A DNA stretch of 64,000 bases from Streptomyces sp. NBC_01288. Its GTDB lineage: Bacteria > Actinomycetota > Actinomycetes > Streptomycetales > Streptomycetaceae. Below are positions 1 to 8,288 of the stretch, piece by piece. The stretch's first letter is position 1; each line of letters opens with the position of its first letter. Where the stretch lies: the NCBI RefSeq assembly GCF_035982055.1, contig NZ_CP108427.1, forward strand, positions 6,757,001 through 6,821,000, written 5' to 3'. Below the pieces are notes generated by a model. That model had not been told where the DNA came from and searched no databases. It saw only the letters and a list, made by a program, of their open reading frames with translations. Position numbers and translations under genes: made by a program.

Positions 1-642
1 CGCGACCAGCGCGGGCGTCCCGTCGGGCAGCGCACACTGTCCTACGGCGAAGGCGTCCTCGTTGCGGTGGTGCCGCAGCCCGCGGTCGCTGACCGCCGCG
101 AGTGGCCCCAACTCCTGTTCCATGTGGTCGCGTTCGCGGGGCTGGGCGTGCCCGCAGTTCTCGCAGTAGCCGTCCGGGTCCACCCGGCCCGAGCGGCAGG
201 CCACGCACACCTTGACGCCCTCGCCGGCGGTCGGCGGATCGGCGGCGACCCGTGGGTCCGGCGCCTGTAGCGGGTACTCGTCGGGCTCCGGCGGCCGGTC
301 GAACCGTACGCCCGTGGCCGGGGAGACCGGTGAACCGGTGGGCGGCGGCGGGGCGTTGGAGGGCAGGGGGGTGCCGCCCGAGTCCGTGCCGGCCAGATCG
401 GTGGGCAGATGGACCGTCGGCGGGGTCTCGGCGCTCTCCGGCTGGGGTACCACGGGCCAGTCCACGTCCGCGGCCTCCTCGGGCGGGGGCGGCACCGCGC
501 CGTTCATGGTGAGCGTCGGGTGGTCGTCCGGCGGCGCGGGCACGGCGGACAGGTCGTATCCACACGCGCCGCAGAAGCGGTCACCGGACTCCAGGGGCTC
601 TTCGCAGCTCGGGCAGGCGGAGAGCTGGGGCATCTGCGACAT
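1..642 (-). CDS. PP2C-type protein phosphatase with zinc ribbons (3' end missing)
   Basis: The gene runs off the left edge; 214 codons are visible from ATG 642. The protein opens with a four-cysteine ribbon (C10, C13, C24, C27), continues through a proline- and acid-rich linker, has a second CxxC...CxxC ribbon near residues 150-170, and then begins a PP2C fold (AVSDRGLRHHRNEDAF, the metal-binding Asp and NED motif). PP2C enzymes remove phosphate from Ser/Thr with two metal ions. It starts 3 bp after the stop of the pknG-like kinase, so the two are almost certainly co-transcribed and the phosphatase probably opposes that kinase. The catalytic C-terminal half lies outside the window, so activity cannot be judged. 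Confidence 0.85.
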   Translation of the reverse strand, partial: MSQMPQLSACPSCEEPLESGDRFCGACGYDLSAVPAPPDDHPTLTMNGAVPPPPEEAADVDWPVVPQPESAETPPTVHLPTDLAGTDSGGTPLPSNAPPPPTGSPVSPATGVRFDRPPEPDEYPLQAPDPRVAADPPTAGEGVKVCVACRSGRVDPDGYCENCGHAQPRERDHMEQELGPLAAVSDRGLRHHRNEDAFAVGQCALPDGTPALVA

Positions 643-645
643 CAA

Positions 646-3186
646 CTACACCCACGTCCGGGGGCGGTAACGGTTGGCTCGTTCCACCAGGTCGATCCTC
701 TCCTCGCCGTCCCGTGCCAGCCGGGCCAGCGTGCGGTACGAACGCTCCAGTCCGAAGCGGAGTCCCCGCTCGTCCAGTTCGCTGCCGAGCAGCTCCCGCC
801 GCGTGAGCGGTACGGAACCCTGGCCTCCGGAGAGTATCCAGTCGAGGGCGCGCCCGAGGACCTCGGCCGACAACCGCTCGCGCCGGACCGCGTCCAGACC
901 GTATCCCTCCAGCGCTTCCACCTGTCCGGCGGCCGCGGTCAGATCGTCCAGGAACGGCGTGTCGTCCGCCGTCGCGGCCCGCTCCCGAAGCCGCGCCCGT
1001 ACGGCGGCCACCCGCGCGGCCGTGTAGTGGATCGACGCCTCGGGCACCGACTCCAGCGTCCGTACGGCGCCCGGCCGGTCGCCGGTCGCGAACTGGACGC
1101 GGGCCAGGCCGAAGGCCGCGCTCACATAGCTCGGGTCGGTCGACCACACCAGCCGGTAGTACTCGGCCGCGTTGTCCAACTGCCCCAGCACCTCGGCGCA
1201 CAGGCCCAGCGCCAGCTTCGGCGAGGGCTCGCCCGGGAAGGCGTCGTAGATCGCGTCGAAGGACAGCGCGGCCGCTTCGAAGTCACGGGTCGCCAGCGCG
1301 GCCACGCCGGTGTACCAGACCACCCGCCAGTCGTCGGGCCGCTCGTCCTCCAGCTTCGCCAGGGCGTCCAGCGCGGTGTACGAGTCGCCGTTCTCCAGCC
1401 AGGCCCGGATCTGCCGCAGCCGGGTCTCCACGGACGGCGACGGCGCCGACGCGAGCGCGCCGAGCAGTTCGGTCGCCGCGGTCGCCATCAGGCCCGCCAG
1501 GAAACCCGCGTTGGGGTCGGTCGGGTCGACGTGCGGAACGGGCAGCGCGAGGGCCACGGCCGGGGAGTCGACCTGCTTGACGATGCTCGGCGCGCTGCCG
1601 TTGAGCCCGGTCGACACCGCGCCGCCATGGGGTCGTTCGGCAAGTGCCGTGCCGGAGCGGGCCGTTGGGATCCGCTTGGGCGGCTGCGCCGCTCTCGCCC
1701 CCAGCGGGGACACGTCCCCGTCCAGCGTCGGGAACAACTCCGTGTCCGTGACCTTGAGTTCGGGCCCGAACAGGGTGGACAGGGACGGGCGGGCCCGCCC
1801 GGTCTGGAGTGAGACGACCTCGCGGAGCACGCCCGTCAGCTGCTCGGCCATCTCCTGCGCGGAGGCGAAGCGGCGGGCCGGGTCGGGGTCGGTGGCGCGG
1901 ACCAGGAGCCGGTAGAACGACTCGTAGCGGCGGAAGACCTCGATGTTGTCCGGGTCGGGCAGGGAGTCCACGAAGACGTTCGTGTAGCCCTGGAAGTCGA
2001 AGGTCATCACCGCGAGGGTGCGGGCGACCGTGTACAGGTCGCTCGCCACCGACGGGCCGACCTCCGCGACCTCCGGCGCCTGATAGCCCACCGTGCCGTA
2101 GATGGCCGACTCGTCGTCGTCCATCCTGCGCACCGCGCCCATGTCGATCAGCTTGAGCTGGTCCTCGGTCTGGATCGCGTTGTCGACCTTGAAGTCGCAG
2201 TACAGCAGGTTGCGGCTGTGCAGGTGGCCGAGCGCCTCCAGGGCCTCGATGCCGTACGCGCAGGCCTGCTCCACCGGCAGCGGATCGCGCTTCCCGCCTT
2301 CCGTACGGCGGTCGTTGGCGATCTCCTTGAGGGACTTGCCGCCGACGTACTCCATGACGATGTACCCGTCCAGCGAACCCGTCCGCTGGTCGAGGTGCTC
2401 CACGAAGTTGTAGATCCGCACGATGTTGGCGTGCTCGATCTCGGCGAGGAAGCGCCGCTCGGAGATCGCGGCCTCCATCGCGTCCTGGTCGCCGGTGTCG
2501 AGGAGGCCCTTGAGGACCACCCAGCGGTCGGAGACCGCACGGTCCACGGCGAGATAGACCCAGCCGAGGCCGCCGTGCGCCAGACAGCCCACGGTCTCGT
2601 ACTGACCGTGCACGATGTCGCCGGCTTCCAGCTTGGGCGTGAACGAGTACGGGTTGCCGCACTTGGTGCAGAACCCCTCCGTGCGCCCCGGGCTGTCGCC
2701 GCGGGAACGCCCCACCGGCGCACCGCAGTCCGAGCGCGAGCAGAACCGCTTGCGCTCGGGCACCTCCGGGTTCTCCAGCACCATCTCGCGCGGGTCGGGC
2801 CGCGGCACCCCCGGCACCTGCACCAGACCGACGCCGAGCCGGCCGCGGCTGGAGGTCCCGGACGAGGAGCCGGAGCTGCGCACCGACACCGAACGGCCGG
2901 TGGAGCGGCCCGACTCCGAGCGCGAGAGCCGCCCCGACACCGAGCGCCGGGACTTCGAAGACTGCGACGAGGTACGCGAACTGCGGCTGCTGGTACGGGA
3001 ACTGCCGCTCCCCGTGCCCCGCGAGCCCTTGCCACTGGTCATCCCGGTGGGCGGTGAGCTGATCGCGCCCTTCGCCGACACCACCGGCGCCAGACCGCAC
3101 GTGTCGCAGTACAGCTCGCCGCCGCCGACGTCCTCGTACGAGCCCTCGCACCCCGGTCGTTGACACTTCTGCTGTGTCTCGCTCAT
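646..3186 (-). CDS. pknG: PknG-like Ser/Thr protein kinase with N-terminal zinc ribbons and C-terminal TPR region
   Basis: Soluble kinase of 846 aa. In order: a zinc ribbon (C8, C13, C27, C30), a Ser/Arg-rich low-complexity stretch (about 50-115), a rubredoxin-like ribbon (C149, C154, C173, C176), and a kinase domain (about 195-450) with Lys226 (VVLKG), catalytic Asp331 and Asn336 (CDFKVDN, no HRD Arg) and a DMG metal motif at 348-350. A helical tetratricopeptide-like C-terminus follows. Mycobacterial PknG has the same rubredoxin-kinase-TPR order and phosphorylates GarA to control glutamate metabolism. The GlnX- and GlnH-like genes upstream support orthology. ATG 3186 was chosen; GTG 3216, which overlaps the preceding stop as GTGA, would add ten residues and has the better-placed purine-rich site. 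Confidence 0.9.
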   Translation of the reverse strand: MSETQQKCQRPGCEGSYEDVGGGELYCDTCGLAPVVSAKGAISSPPTGMTSGKGSRGTGSGSSRTSSRSSRTSSQSSKSRRSVSGRLSRSESGRSTGRSVSVRSSGSSSGTSSRGRLGVGLVQVPGVPRPDPREMVLENPEVPERKRFCSRSDCGAPVGRSRGDSPGRTEGFCTKCGNPYSFTPKLEAGDIVHGQYETVGCLAHGGLGWVYLAVDRAVSDRWVVLKGLLDTGDQDAMEAAISERRFLAEIEHANIVRIYNFVEHLDQRTGSLDGYIVMEYVGGKSLKEIANDRRTEGGKRDPLPVEQACAYGIEALEALGHLHSRNLLYCDFKVDNAIQTEDQLKLIDMGAVRRMDDDESAIYGTVGYQAPEVAEVGPSVASDLYTVARTLAVMTFDFQGYTNVFVDSLPDPDNIEVFRRYESFYRLLVRATDPDPARRFASAQEMAEQLTGVLREVVSLQTGRARPSLSTLFGPELKVTDTELFPTLDGDVSPLGARAAQPPKRIPTARSGTALAERPHGGAVSTGLNGSAPSIVKQVDSPAVALALPVPHVDPTDPNAGFLAGLMATAATELLGALASAPSPSVETRLRQIRAWLENGDSYTALDALAKLEDERPDDWRVVWYTGVAALATRDFEAAALSFDAIYDAFPGEPSPKLALGLCAEVLGQLDNAAEYYRLVWSTDPSYVSAAFGLARVQFATGDRPGAVRTLESVPEASIHYTAARVAAVRARLRERAATADDTPFLDDLTAAAGQVEALEGYGLDAVRRERLSAEVLGRALDWILSGGQGSVPLTRRELLGSELDERGLRFGLERSYRTLARLARDGEERIDLVERANRYRPRTWV

Positions 3187-3212
3187 GACCGACCCCGCTT
3201 CTCCCTCGTCAC

Positions 3213-4544
3213 TCACGAGCCCGGCCCCCTCTGGTCCTCGGGACCGCCCTGCGGCTGTGTCCGCGGAGCGTTGAACTGCTCGGCCGCCGCGTGCTGGTAG
3301 CGCAGCACCGCCTGTTCGGCGACGCGCAGGTCGCAGGGCGCGCTCCACAGCATGCGGCGGGCCGCGTCGTACCGCTCGATCAGCAGCGGGTCCTCCGCCA
3401 GGCCGTGCCGGGCGACCTTCGCCTTGTACGCGTCGAGCCGGCCGCGCAGCTCCGCGCGGACCGCCAGCGGCTGCGTGACCGCGGTCAACGACTCGCGGGC
3501 GCGCAGCAGTTCGTCCTCCGCCTTCCGCTCCAGGGACTCCAGGAGCGGGGACAGGCGGTGCCACTGGGCGTGTCTGCGGTACTCGGCGGCCGTCGACAGC
3601 TGCTCCTGCAACACGGTCGGCGGTCCGCCGACGACCGGCACCTCCGTGGCGGCGATCTTCGCGAGGACCTCACCGCGCGCGGTGCGTGCCTCGGCGAGCG
3701 TGCGGTCCGCGCGGGAGAGCACGTCCCGCAGCTTCACCAGCCGCGCCTCCGCGTCCTGCCGGACGGTCAGCACGGCGTCGATCTCGCGGCGCACGTCCTC
3801 CAGGGCGCGCGCCTCCCGGTCGTAGACCGTGGTGTCCGGGCGGCCGCCGCCGGGGGCCGAACTGCCCTGCGCCCGCACCCAGTAGGACAGCGGGTCGGAG
3901 ATGACCCGCTCGCGCAGGTCGGTCAGGACGCGTGTGATGCGCTCCAGGTCGTCGCCCGCCGGGTGTTCGCCCGGGCGGACGCCGACGGAGTGGGCGAGCT
4001 GGCGGGTGCGCTGCAACTCCGCGGCCAGTAAATCGATCCGGGCGGGCAGCGCCGACCACACCGCGTCCGAGGTGACGACCATGTCCAGCGAGTTCGCGTA
4101 CAGGTCGTTCATCTCGTCGACGAGCGAGTTCAGCGAGAACTGGTGGCTCAGCTTGCTCGAACCGCCGGTCAGCGTCGGCATGTTGGCCGTCGCCGTGGTC
4201 GAACCGGCGACCGTGACGGACTCGCCGCGCAGCAACTCGGTCAGCTCGACCAGGTCCTCACGGCTGGACCAGCGGCGCCGGGAGCGGATGCTCTGGGCGG
4301 CGTGGAACGCGTCCGTGTAGGCGTCGAAGTACGCCCACAGCAGCGTGATCGACGCGTCGGTGGACGCCCAGCGCTCCTTGGTCGTGCCGGTCAGCTCGGC
4401 GCCTTCGAGGAGTCTGCGGCCCGCGTGGTCCTGGAGGGCGAGGAGCGAGGTCTCGATGGCCTCGTGCTCCGCGCCGAGCCGCGCCAGCGCACGGTCCACC
4501 TCGTCCCGGTCCATTACCGGCCCGGGGGGTCCCGTGACGCCCAT
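3213..4544 (-). CDS. coiled-coil protein of the pknG operon, function unknown
   Basis: 443-aa soluble protein with no signal peptide or membrane span. It is rich in Glu, Arg, Ala and Leu with long heptad-like stretches (for example around 240-330), suggesting an extended coiled coil. No catalytic motif is visible. It sits between the GlnH-like and PknG-like genes, ending at a GTGA that could be the kinase's alternative start. The start ATG 4544 follows GAGAGGTG at good spacing. The standard mycobacterial glnX-glnH-pknG set has no such gene to my knowledge. A scaffold or adaptor between the membrane sensor and the kinase is an inference from position only. Confidence 0.8.
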   Translation of the reverse strand: MGVTGPPGPVMDRDEVDRALARLGAEHEAIETSLLALQDHAGRRLLEGAELTGTTKERWASTDASITLLWAYFDAYTDAFHAAQSIRSRRRWSSREDLVELTELLRGESVTVAGSTTATANMPTLTGGSSKLSHQFSLNSLVDEMNDLYANSLDMVVTSDAVWSALPARIDLLAAELQRTRQLAHSVGVRPGEHPAGDDLERITRVLTDLRERVISDPLSYWVRAQGSSAPGGGRPDTTVYDREARALEDVRREIDAVLTVRQDAEARLVKLRDVLSRADRTLAEARTARGEVLAKIAATEVPVVGGPPTVLQEQLSTAAEYRRHAQWHRLSPLLESLERKAEDELLRARESLTAVTQPLAVRAELRGRLDAYKAKVARHGLAEDPLLIERYDAARRMLWSAPCDLRVAEQAVLRYQHAAAEQFNAPRTQPQGGPEDQRGPGS

Positions 4545-4609
4545 CGATCACCTCTCGCTGCGTTGTGTTCCGTGGAAGTCCGTTGTGTCGTTCAGTGGTT
4601 GACGGTCCG

Positions 4610-5671
4610 TCACTTGTAGTGCGGGGGTGGCGGGTCGGCCGACTCCGAGTTCTTACCCAGGGTGGGCAGCAGCCATTTCGCGTACGACGCCCGCCAGCCG
4701 TCCGGGCTGGTGCGGTAGCCCTCCAGTATTCGGTTGACCCGCTGTACCAGGTCGGTGGCGTCCTTGTTCATCGCCACGCCGTAGTACTCCTTGGTGAACG
4801 TGGTGCCCTTCAGCTCCACCGTCGGGTCCTGCGCGGCCTGGCTCGCGGCGAGCGCGCCGTCGGTCACCACCGCGTCCGCCTGGCCGAGTTGGAGCTCCAC
4901 CAGGCAGTCCAGCTGGTTGGCTACGGGGGGCAGGATCCTCACGCTGGCGGGCAGCTTGCCGCTCGCCTTGTCGGCGGTCAGCCGGTCGTTCGCCGTGGAA
5001 CCCGACGCGGAGCAGACGCGCTTGCCGGCCAGGGACTTGTCGTAGCCGGTGATCGTCGACGCCTTCGGGGCGAGAACCTGCTGGCCGGTGAGGAAGTACG
5101 GGGCGGAGAAGGCCACTTGACCGGCCCGGGCGCAGGTGATCGTCATGGTGCGGACCACCATGTCGACCTGCTTGTCCTGCACCGCGGGGATGCGCTGGTT
5201 GGTCGGGATGGCCAGGAACTGGACGCTGTTGGCGGTGTACGAGTCGCCGAAGATGTTCTTCGCGATCGCGGTGACCAGGTCGATGTCGAAGCCCTCCAGG
5301 TCACCGGAGGAGCTGTTGGGGTTGCGGTAGCCCCAGCGGTAGCTGTTCTGGTCGATGCCCACCTTCAGCACACCGCGCGCCTTGATGGCGTCGATGGTGG
5401 TGCCGTCGGCGTCCGACGGGGGCGGGCTCTGGTTCTGGACGGTCGCCTCGTCGCACTCGGGCGCCCTGGCCTGGGTGCCCTGGACCGTCCGCTGACCGCC
5501 GAGGGCCGCGCCGCCCTCGCCGCGCGACTGGGTCAGCGGCAGCAGCAGCACGAAGGCGACCGCGAGGACGCAGACGACCGCCATCGCGCCCACCCCGCCC
5601 CAGCCCCGCAGGCCGGCCCGCAGGCGCCGCACCGCGCTCAGGCGGCGAAAGAAGTCACTCCGTGCGCGCAT
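4610..5671 (-). CDS. glnH: GlnH-like extracytoplasmic amino-acid-binding protein, membrane-anchored
   Basis: 353 aa, family 3 solute-binding protein. Basic N-terminus, one hydrophobic segment (about 26-46), then a periplasmic-binding fold: IDAIKARGVLKVGI, the family signature GFDIDLVTAIA, and a C-terminal lobe with EYYGVAMNKDATDLV. There is no lipobox cysteine after the hydrophobic segment, so the protein looks anchored by an uncleaved helix rather than lipid, unlike the mycobacterial GlnH lipoprotein. No ABC permease or ATPase is nearby; a GlnX-like membrane protein is 14 bp upstream and a PknG-like kinase downstream. This argues for sensing (probably an acidic amino acid or glutamine) rather than uptake. 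ATG 5671 lies 8 nt after GAGAGGGG; GTG 5677 is possible. Confidence 0.88.
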   Translation of the reverse strand: MRARSDFFRRLSAVRRLRAGLRGWGGVGAMAVVCVLAVAFVLLLPLTQSRGEGGAALGGQRTVQGTQARAPECDEATVQNQSPPPSDADGTTIDAIKARGVLKVGIDQNSYRWGYRNPNSSSGDLEGFDIDLVTAIAKNIFGDSYTANSVQFLAIPTNQRIPAVQDKQVDMVVRTMTITCARAGQVAFSAPYFLTGQQVLAPKASTITGYDKSLAGKRVCSASGSTANDRLTADKASGKLPASVRILPPVANQLDCLVELQLGQADAVVTDGALAASQAAQDPTVELKGTTFTKEYYGVAMNKDATDLVQRVNRILEGYRTSPDGWRASYAKWLLPTLGKNSESADPPPPHYK

Positions 5672-5685
5672 CGTCACGCCCCCTC

Positions 5686-7131
5686 TCACCGGTACTCCGA
5701 CAGCCTGCGCCCGATGCCCAGGACGGCCCCGGCCGCACCCAGCACCGCGAGCACCGCGGCCCCGACGGTGAGGCCGGTCATCGCGTCCAGGCCGTCGCTC
5801 GCCGACTGCCTGAACTCCTTCGTCTCGTGCACCAGCGCCGTGTTCAGCGAGGCGTCCACGGCGTTGAAGCACTCGCCCGTCGCGCCGCTCTTGCCGATCA
5901 CACCGTCACGGGCCTGTTGGTAGAGGCCCTTCTCGTTGTCGTCGCTGATCTTCGCGTGGCGGGAGATCCACACCTTCATCGAGCTGTTGGCGACCGCGAC
6001 CGGCTTGCGGCCCGCGGAGTCGTCGGCCAGCGAGTCGGCCAGCTTCAGGCCCTTGCCGAGCTTCGCGATCTCCTGGTCGTACTCGTAGTCGTAGGCGTCC
6101 ACGACCGTCTTGTCCGCCAGTGTCTTCGTCTCCGCGCCGCGGCTGACCAGCGTCAGGTTCTCGTCGCTGCGCGCCTTCAGGGAGGCGATCCGCGCGTCGT
6201 GCAGCACGTTGAGCGACTTCACGCCGTGGTCGTACGAGGCGTCGAGCCCCGCGCGGGCGACGGTGTGGCCGACGACCACCCACAGCAGGACGACCGCGGT
6301 GGTGGCCGAGGCGGCGACCAGGCCGTGGTTCAACACCCGGTTCGTGCGCTGGTAGTTGCGCCGCTGGGCCCACGCCAGGCCGCCGAGCGTGAGGAGCCCG
6401 AGGGCGATCGCGAACCACGGGTACGGCTTCGCGTCCCCGTAGTCGTCGCTCAGCCGCTGGTTCTCCGTCTTGTAGAGCGTCTCGGCCTTCGGGAGCATCT
6501 TGTTCTGCATGGTGTCGTTCGCGGCGCGCAGATAGGCGCCGCCCACCGGGAAGCCCTGCCGGTTGTTGGCGCGGGCCGACTCGACCAGGCCCTTGTACTC
6601 CGGCAGTAGTTCGTTGAGCTGCTTGATGGTGGTCGCGGACGACGAGCCCGGGTCGGTGTTGGCGGCGGCCGTCACCAGCTTCGCGGCGGCCGTCTTGATG
6701 TCCGCCTCGTACTGGTCGCGGGTCGCCTGCGTCTCCTGGAGCCCCGCCAGATAGCCGCTCGCCGCCATCGTGTTGGCGTCGGCGAGCGAGCGGTAGATGT
6801 CGGCCGCGTCCGAACTGAGCGGCTGGCTGTGGTGGAGCACGTCGCCGGCCGCCGTCGCGCGGCTGTCGGTCTGCCAGGCGGTGACCGCGCCGAACGCGAT
6901 CACCAGCACGGCCAGCAGCGCGCCGATCGCGCGCAGCCGGCCCGGCTCCGTGGTGGCCGCCGCGCGCAGCCGGTCCACGCCCTCGGCGAGCGCGGTACGG
7001 CGCGCGGGTGCGGCGTCCGGCGTACGCCGGGGCGTGGGCGCCCCCGGCCGCCCCGACTGCGGCGGCAACGCCGGCATCGTGGGCGCGCCGGTGCCCGGTG
7101 GCGCCGCACTGTTCTTCTGCGGTTGTGTCAC
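5686..7131 (-). CDS. glnX: GlnX-like four-helix membrane signal transducer
   Basis: 481 aa. A Pro/Ala-rich cytoplasmic N-terminus is followed by four predicted helices (about 68-86, 245-262, 275-297, 452-472). These give two large extracytoplasmic helical loops (about 90-240 and 300-450) resembling the four-helix sensor domains of chemoreceptors. In mycobacteria GlnX passes the GlnH ligand signal across the membrane to PknG. Same position and topology here, first gene of the minus-strand operon. GTG 7131 follows GGGAGGTC. The 185 bp upstream (7132-7316) should hold the operon promoter, but I see no clear -35/-10 pair. The symbol rests on synteny and topology, not alignment. Confidence 0.82.
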   Translation of the reverse strand: MTQPQKNSAAPPGTGAPTMPALPPQSGRPGAPTPRRTPDAAPARRTALAEGVDRLRAAATTEPGRLRAIGALLAVLVIAFGAVTAWQTDSRATAAGDVLHHSQPLSSDAADIYRSLADANTMAASGYLAGLQETQATRDQYEADIKTAAAKLVTAAANTDPGSSSATTIKQLNELLPEYKGLVESARANNRQGFPVGGAYLRAANDTMQNKMLPKAETLYKTENQRLSDDYGDAKPYPWFAIALGLLTLGGLAWAQRRNYQRTNRVLNHGLVAASATTAVVLLWVVVGHTVARAGLDASYDHGVKSLNVLHDARIASLKARSDENLTLVSRGAETKTLADKTVVDAYDYEYDQEIAKLGKGLKLADSLADDSAGRKPVAVANSSMKVWISRHAKISDDNEKGLYQQARDGVIGKSGATGECFNAVDASLNTALVHETKEFRQSASDGLDAMTGLTVGAAVLAVLGAAGAVLGIGRRLSEYR

Positions 7132-7316
7132 TGCTGACCTCCCCCAGGGTCATCCCGTCGCGGCAAGTATCGCCGCAGGGACTGACATTCCGCACCGGCC
7201 TTCACTGGATCTTGATCGGATCGCAGCGTGGTCACCGGATTTCCGGCACCACACAACGCCCCGCACCGCCCCCCTGTCCATGAATACGCCGTGGGAATCT
7301 GTTCGGTTCCCGGGTG

Positions 7317-8288
7317 TCAGTGCTCGTAATAGGCCCTGGCCCGCACATGTGCCTCGGCCGCGGCGCCCACCTGGTCCAGACCGAGCAGGACGGCGCCGAG
7401 GACCGGCCGCGCGGTGACGACCGTCGCCACCGCCTTGGGCGCCTTGGCGGCCAGCAACTCCCTTATACGGTCGTCCAGTTGGGGATGCCGGGCGGCGAGG
7501 ACGCTGCCGCCGAGCAGTACCGGCGCCTCCTCGTCGAGCAGCTCCAGGCGGGTCAGCGCGACCGTCGCCATCGCCACGACCTCCTCCGCCATCCGGTCCA
7601 CGATCGACCGGGCCACCGGGTCGCCGTCCGCCGCCGTGGCGAACAGCACCGGCGTCAACTCGTGCCGCCGCTCGTGCGTGACCTGTTCGAGATGCAGCGC
7701 CTCGATGAGGCCGTACATCGAATCCAGGCCGAAATACGCGGGCAGCGTGCGCGCCAGGGCCGTAGGACCGCCGCGGCCGTCCTCCGCACGGGCCGCGTGC
7801 CACAGGGCCTCCTCCGCCAGGCCCCAACCGCCGCCCCAGTCACCGGAGATGCGGCCGATCGCCGGGAAGCGGGCGGTGCGGCCGTCGGGGCGCATGCCCG
7901 CGCAGTTGATGCCGGCCCCGCAGACCACGGCGACCCCACGCGGTTCCGGGATGCCCGCCCGCAGCACCGCGAACGTGTCGTTGCGGACCTCCACACTCGT
8001 GCCCCACGCGCGCGCGTGCAGCGCGGCGGCCAACTGCTCCTCCTCCACGGGGAAGTCGGCGTTGGCGAGACACGCCGACACATGGTCGACCGCGCTCACC
8101 CCCGCGTCCGCGAAGGCGCGGGCGACGGCCTCGGCGACGTTGTCCACGGCCGGCCCGATGCCCACGACCGGCGGCCGGAACCCGCCGCCGCGCGCGGTGG
8201 CGAGGACTTCCCCGTCGGCCGCCACGACCGCGACGTCGGTCTTGCTGTTGCCCGCGTCGACGGCGAGGACACTTGCGGTCAGGCCCAC
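7317..8288 (-). CDS. BadF/BadG-type sugar kinase (N-acetylglucosamine kinase-like)
   Basis: 323 aa of the ASKHA fold: phosphate-1 loop DAGNSKTDV (11-19), phosphate-2 region VVCGAGINCAG, GRISGDWGGGWGLAEEAL and a late adenosine motif APVLLGGSV. Family members phosphorylate N-acetylglucosamine or related sugars with ATP. It is the last gene of the sugar operon and its GTG start at 8288 lies inside the last codons of the GH4 gene (10-bp overlap), implying translational coupling. With an ABC importer and no PTS gene nearby, it may supply the phosphorylated sugar that the GH4 enzyme acts on. The exact substrate cannot be read from sequence. Confidence 0.82.
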   Translation of the reverse strand: MGLTASVLAVDAGNSKTDVAVVAADGEVLATARGGGFRPPVVGIGPAVDNVAEAVARAFADAGVSAVDHVSACLANADFPVEEEQLAAALHARAWGTSVEVRNDTFAVLRAGIPEPRGVAVVCGAGINCAGMRPDGRTARFPAIGRISGDWGGGWGLAEEALWHAARAEDGRGGPTALARTLPAYFGLDSMYGLIEALHLEQVTHERRHELTPVLFATAADGDPVARSIVDRMAEEVVAMATVALTRLELLDEEAPVLLGGSVLAARHPQLDDRIRELLAAKAPKAVATVVTARPVLGAVLLGLDQVGAAAEAHVRARAYYEH

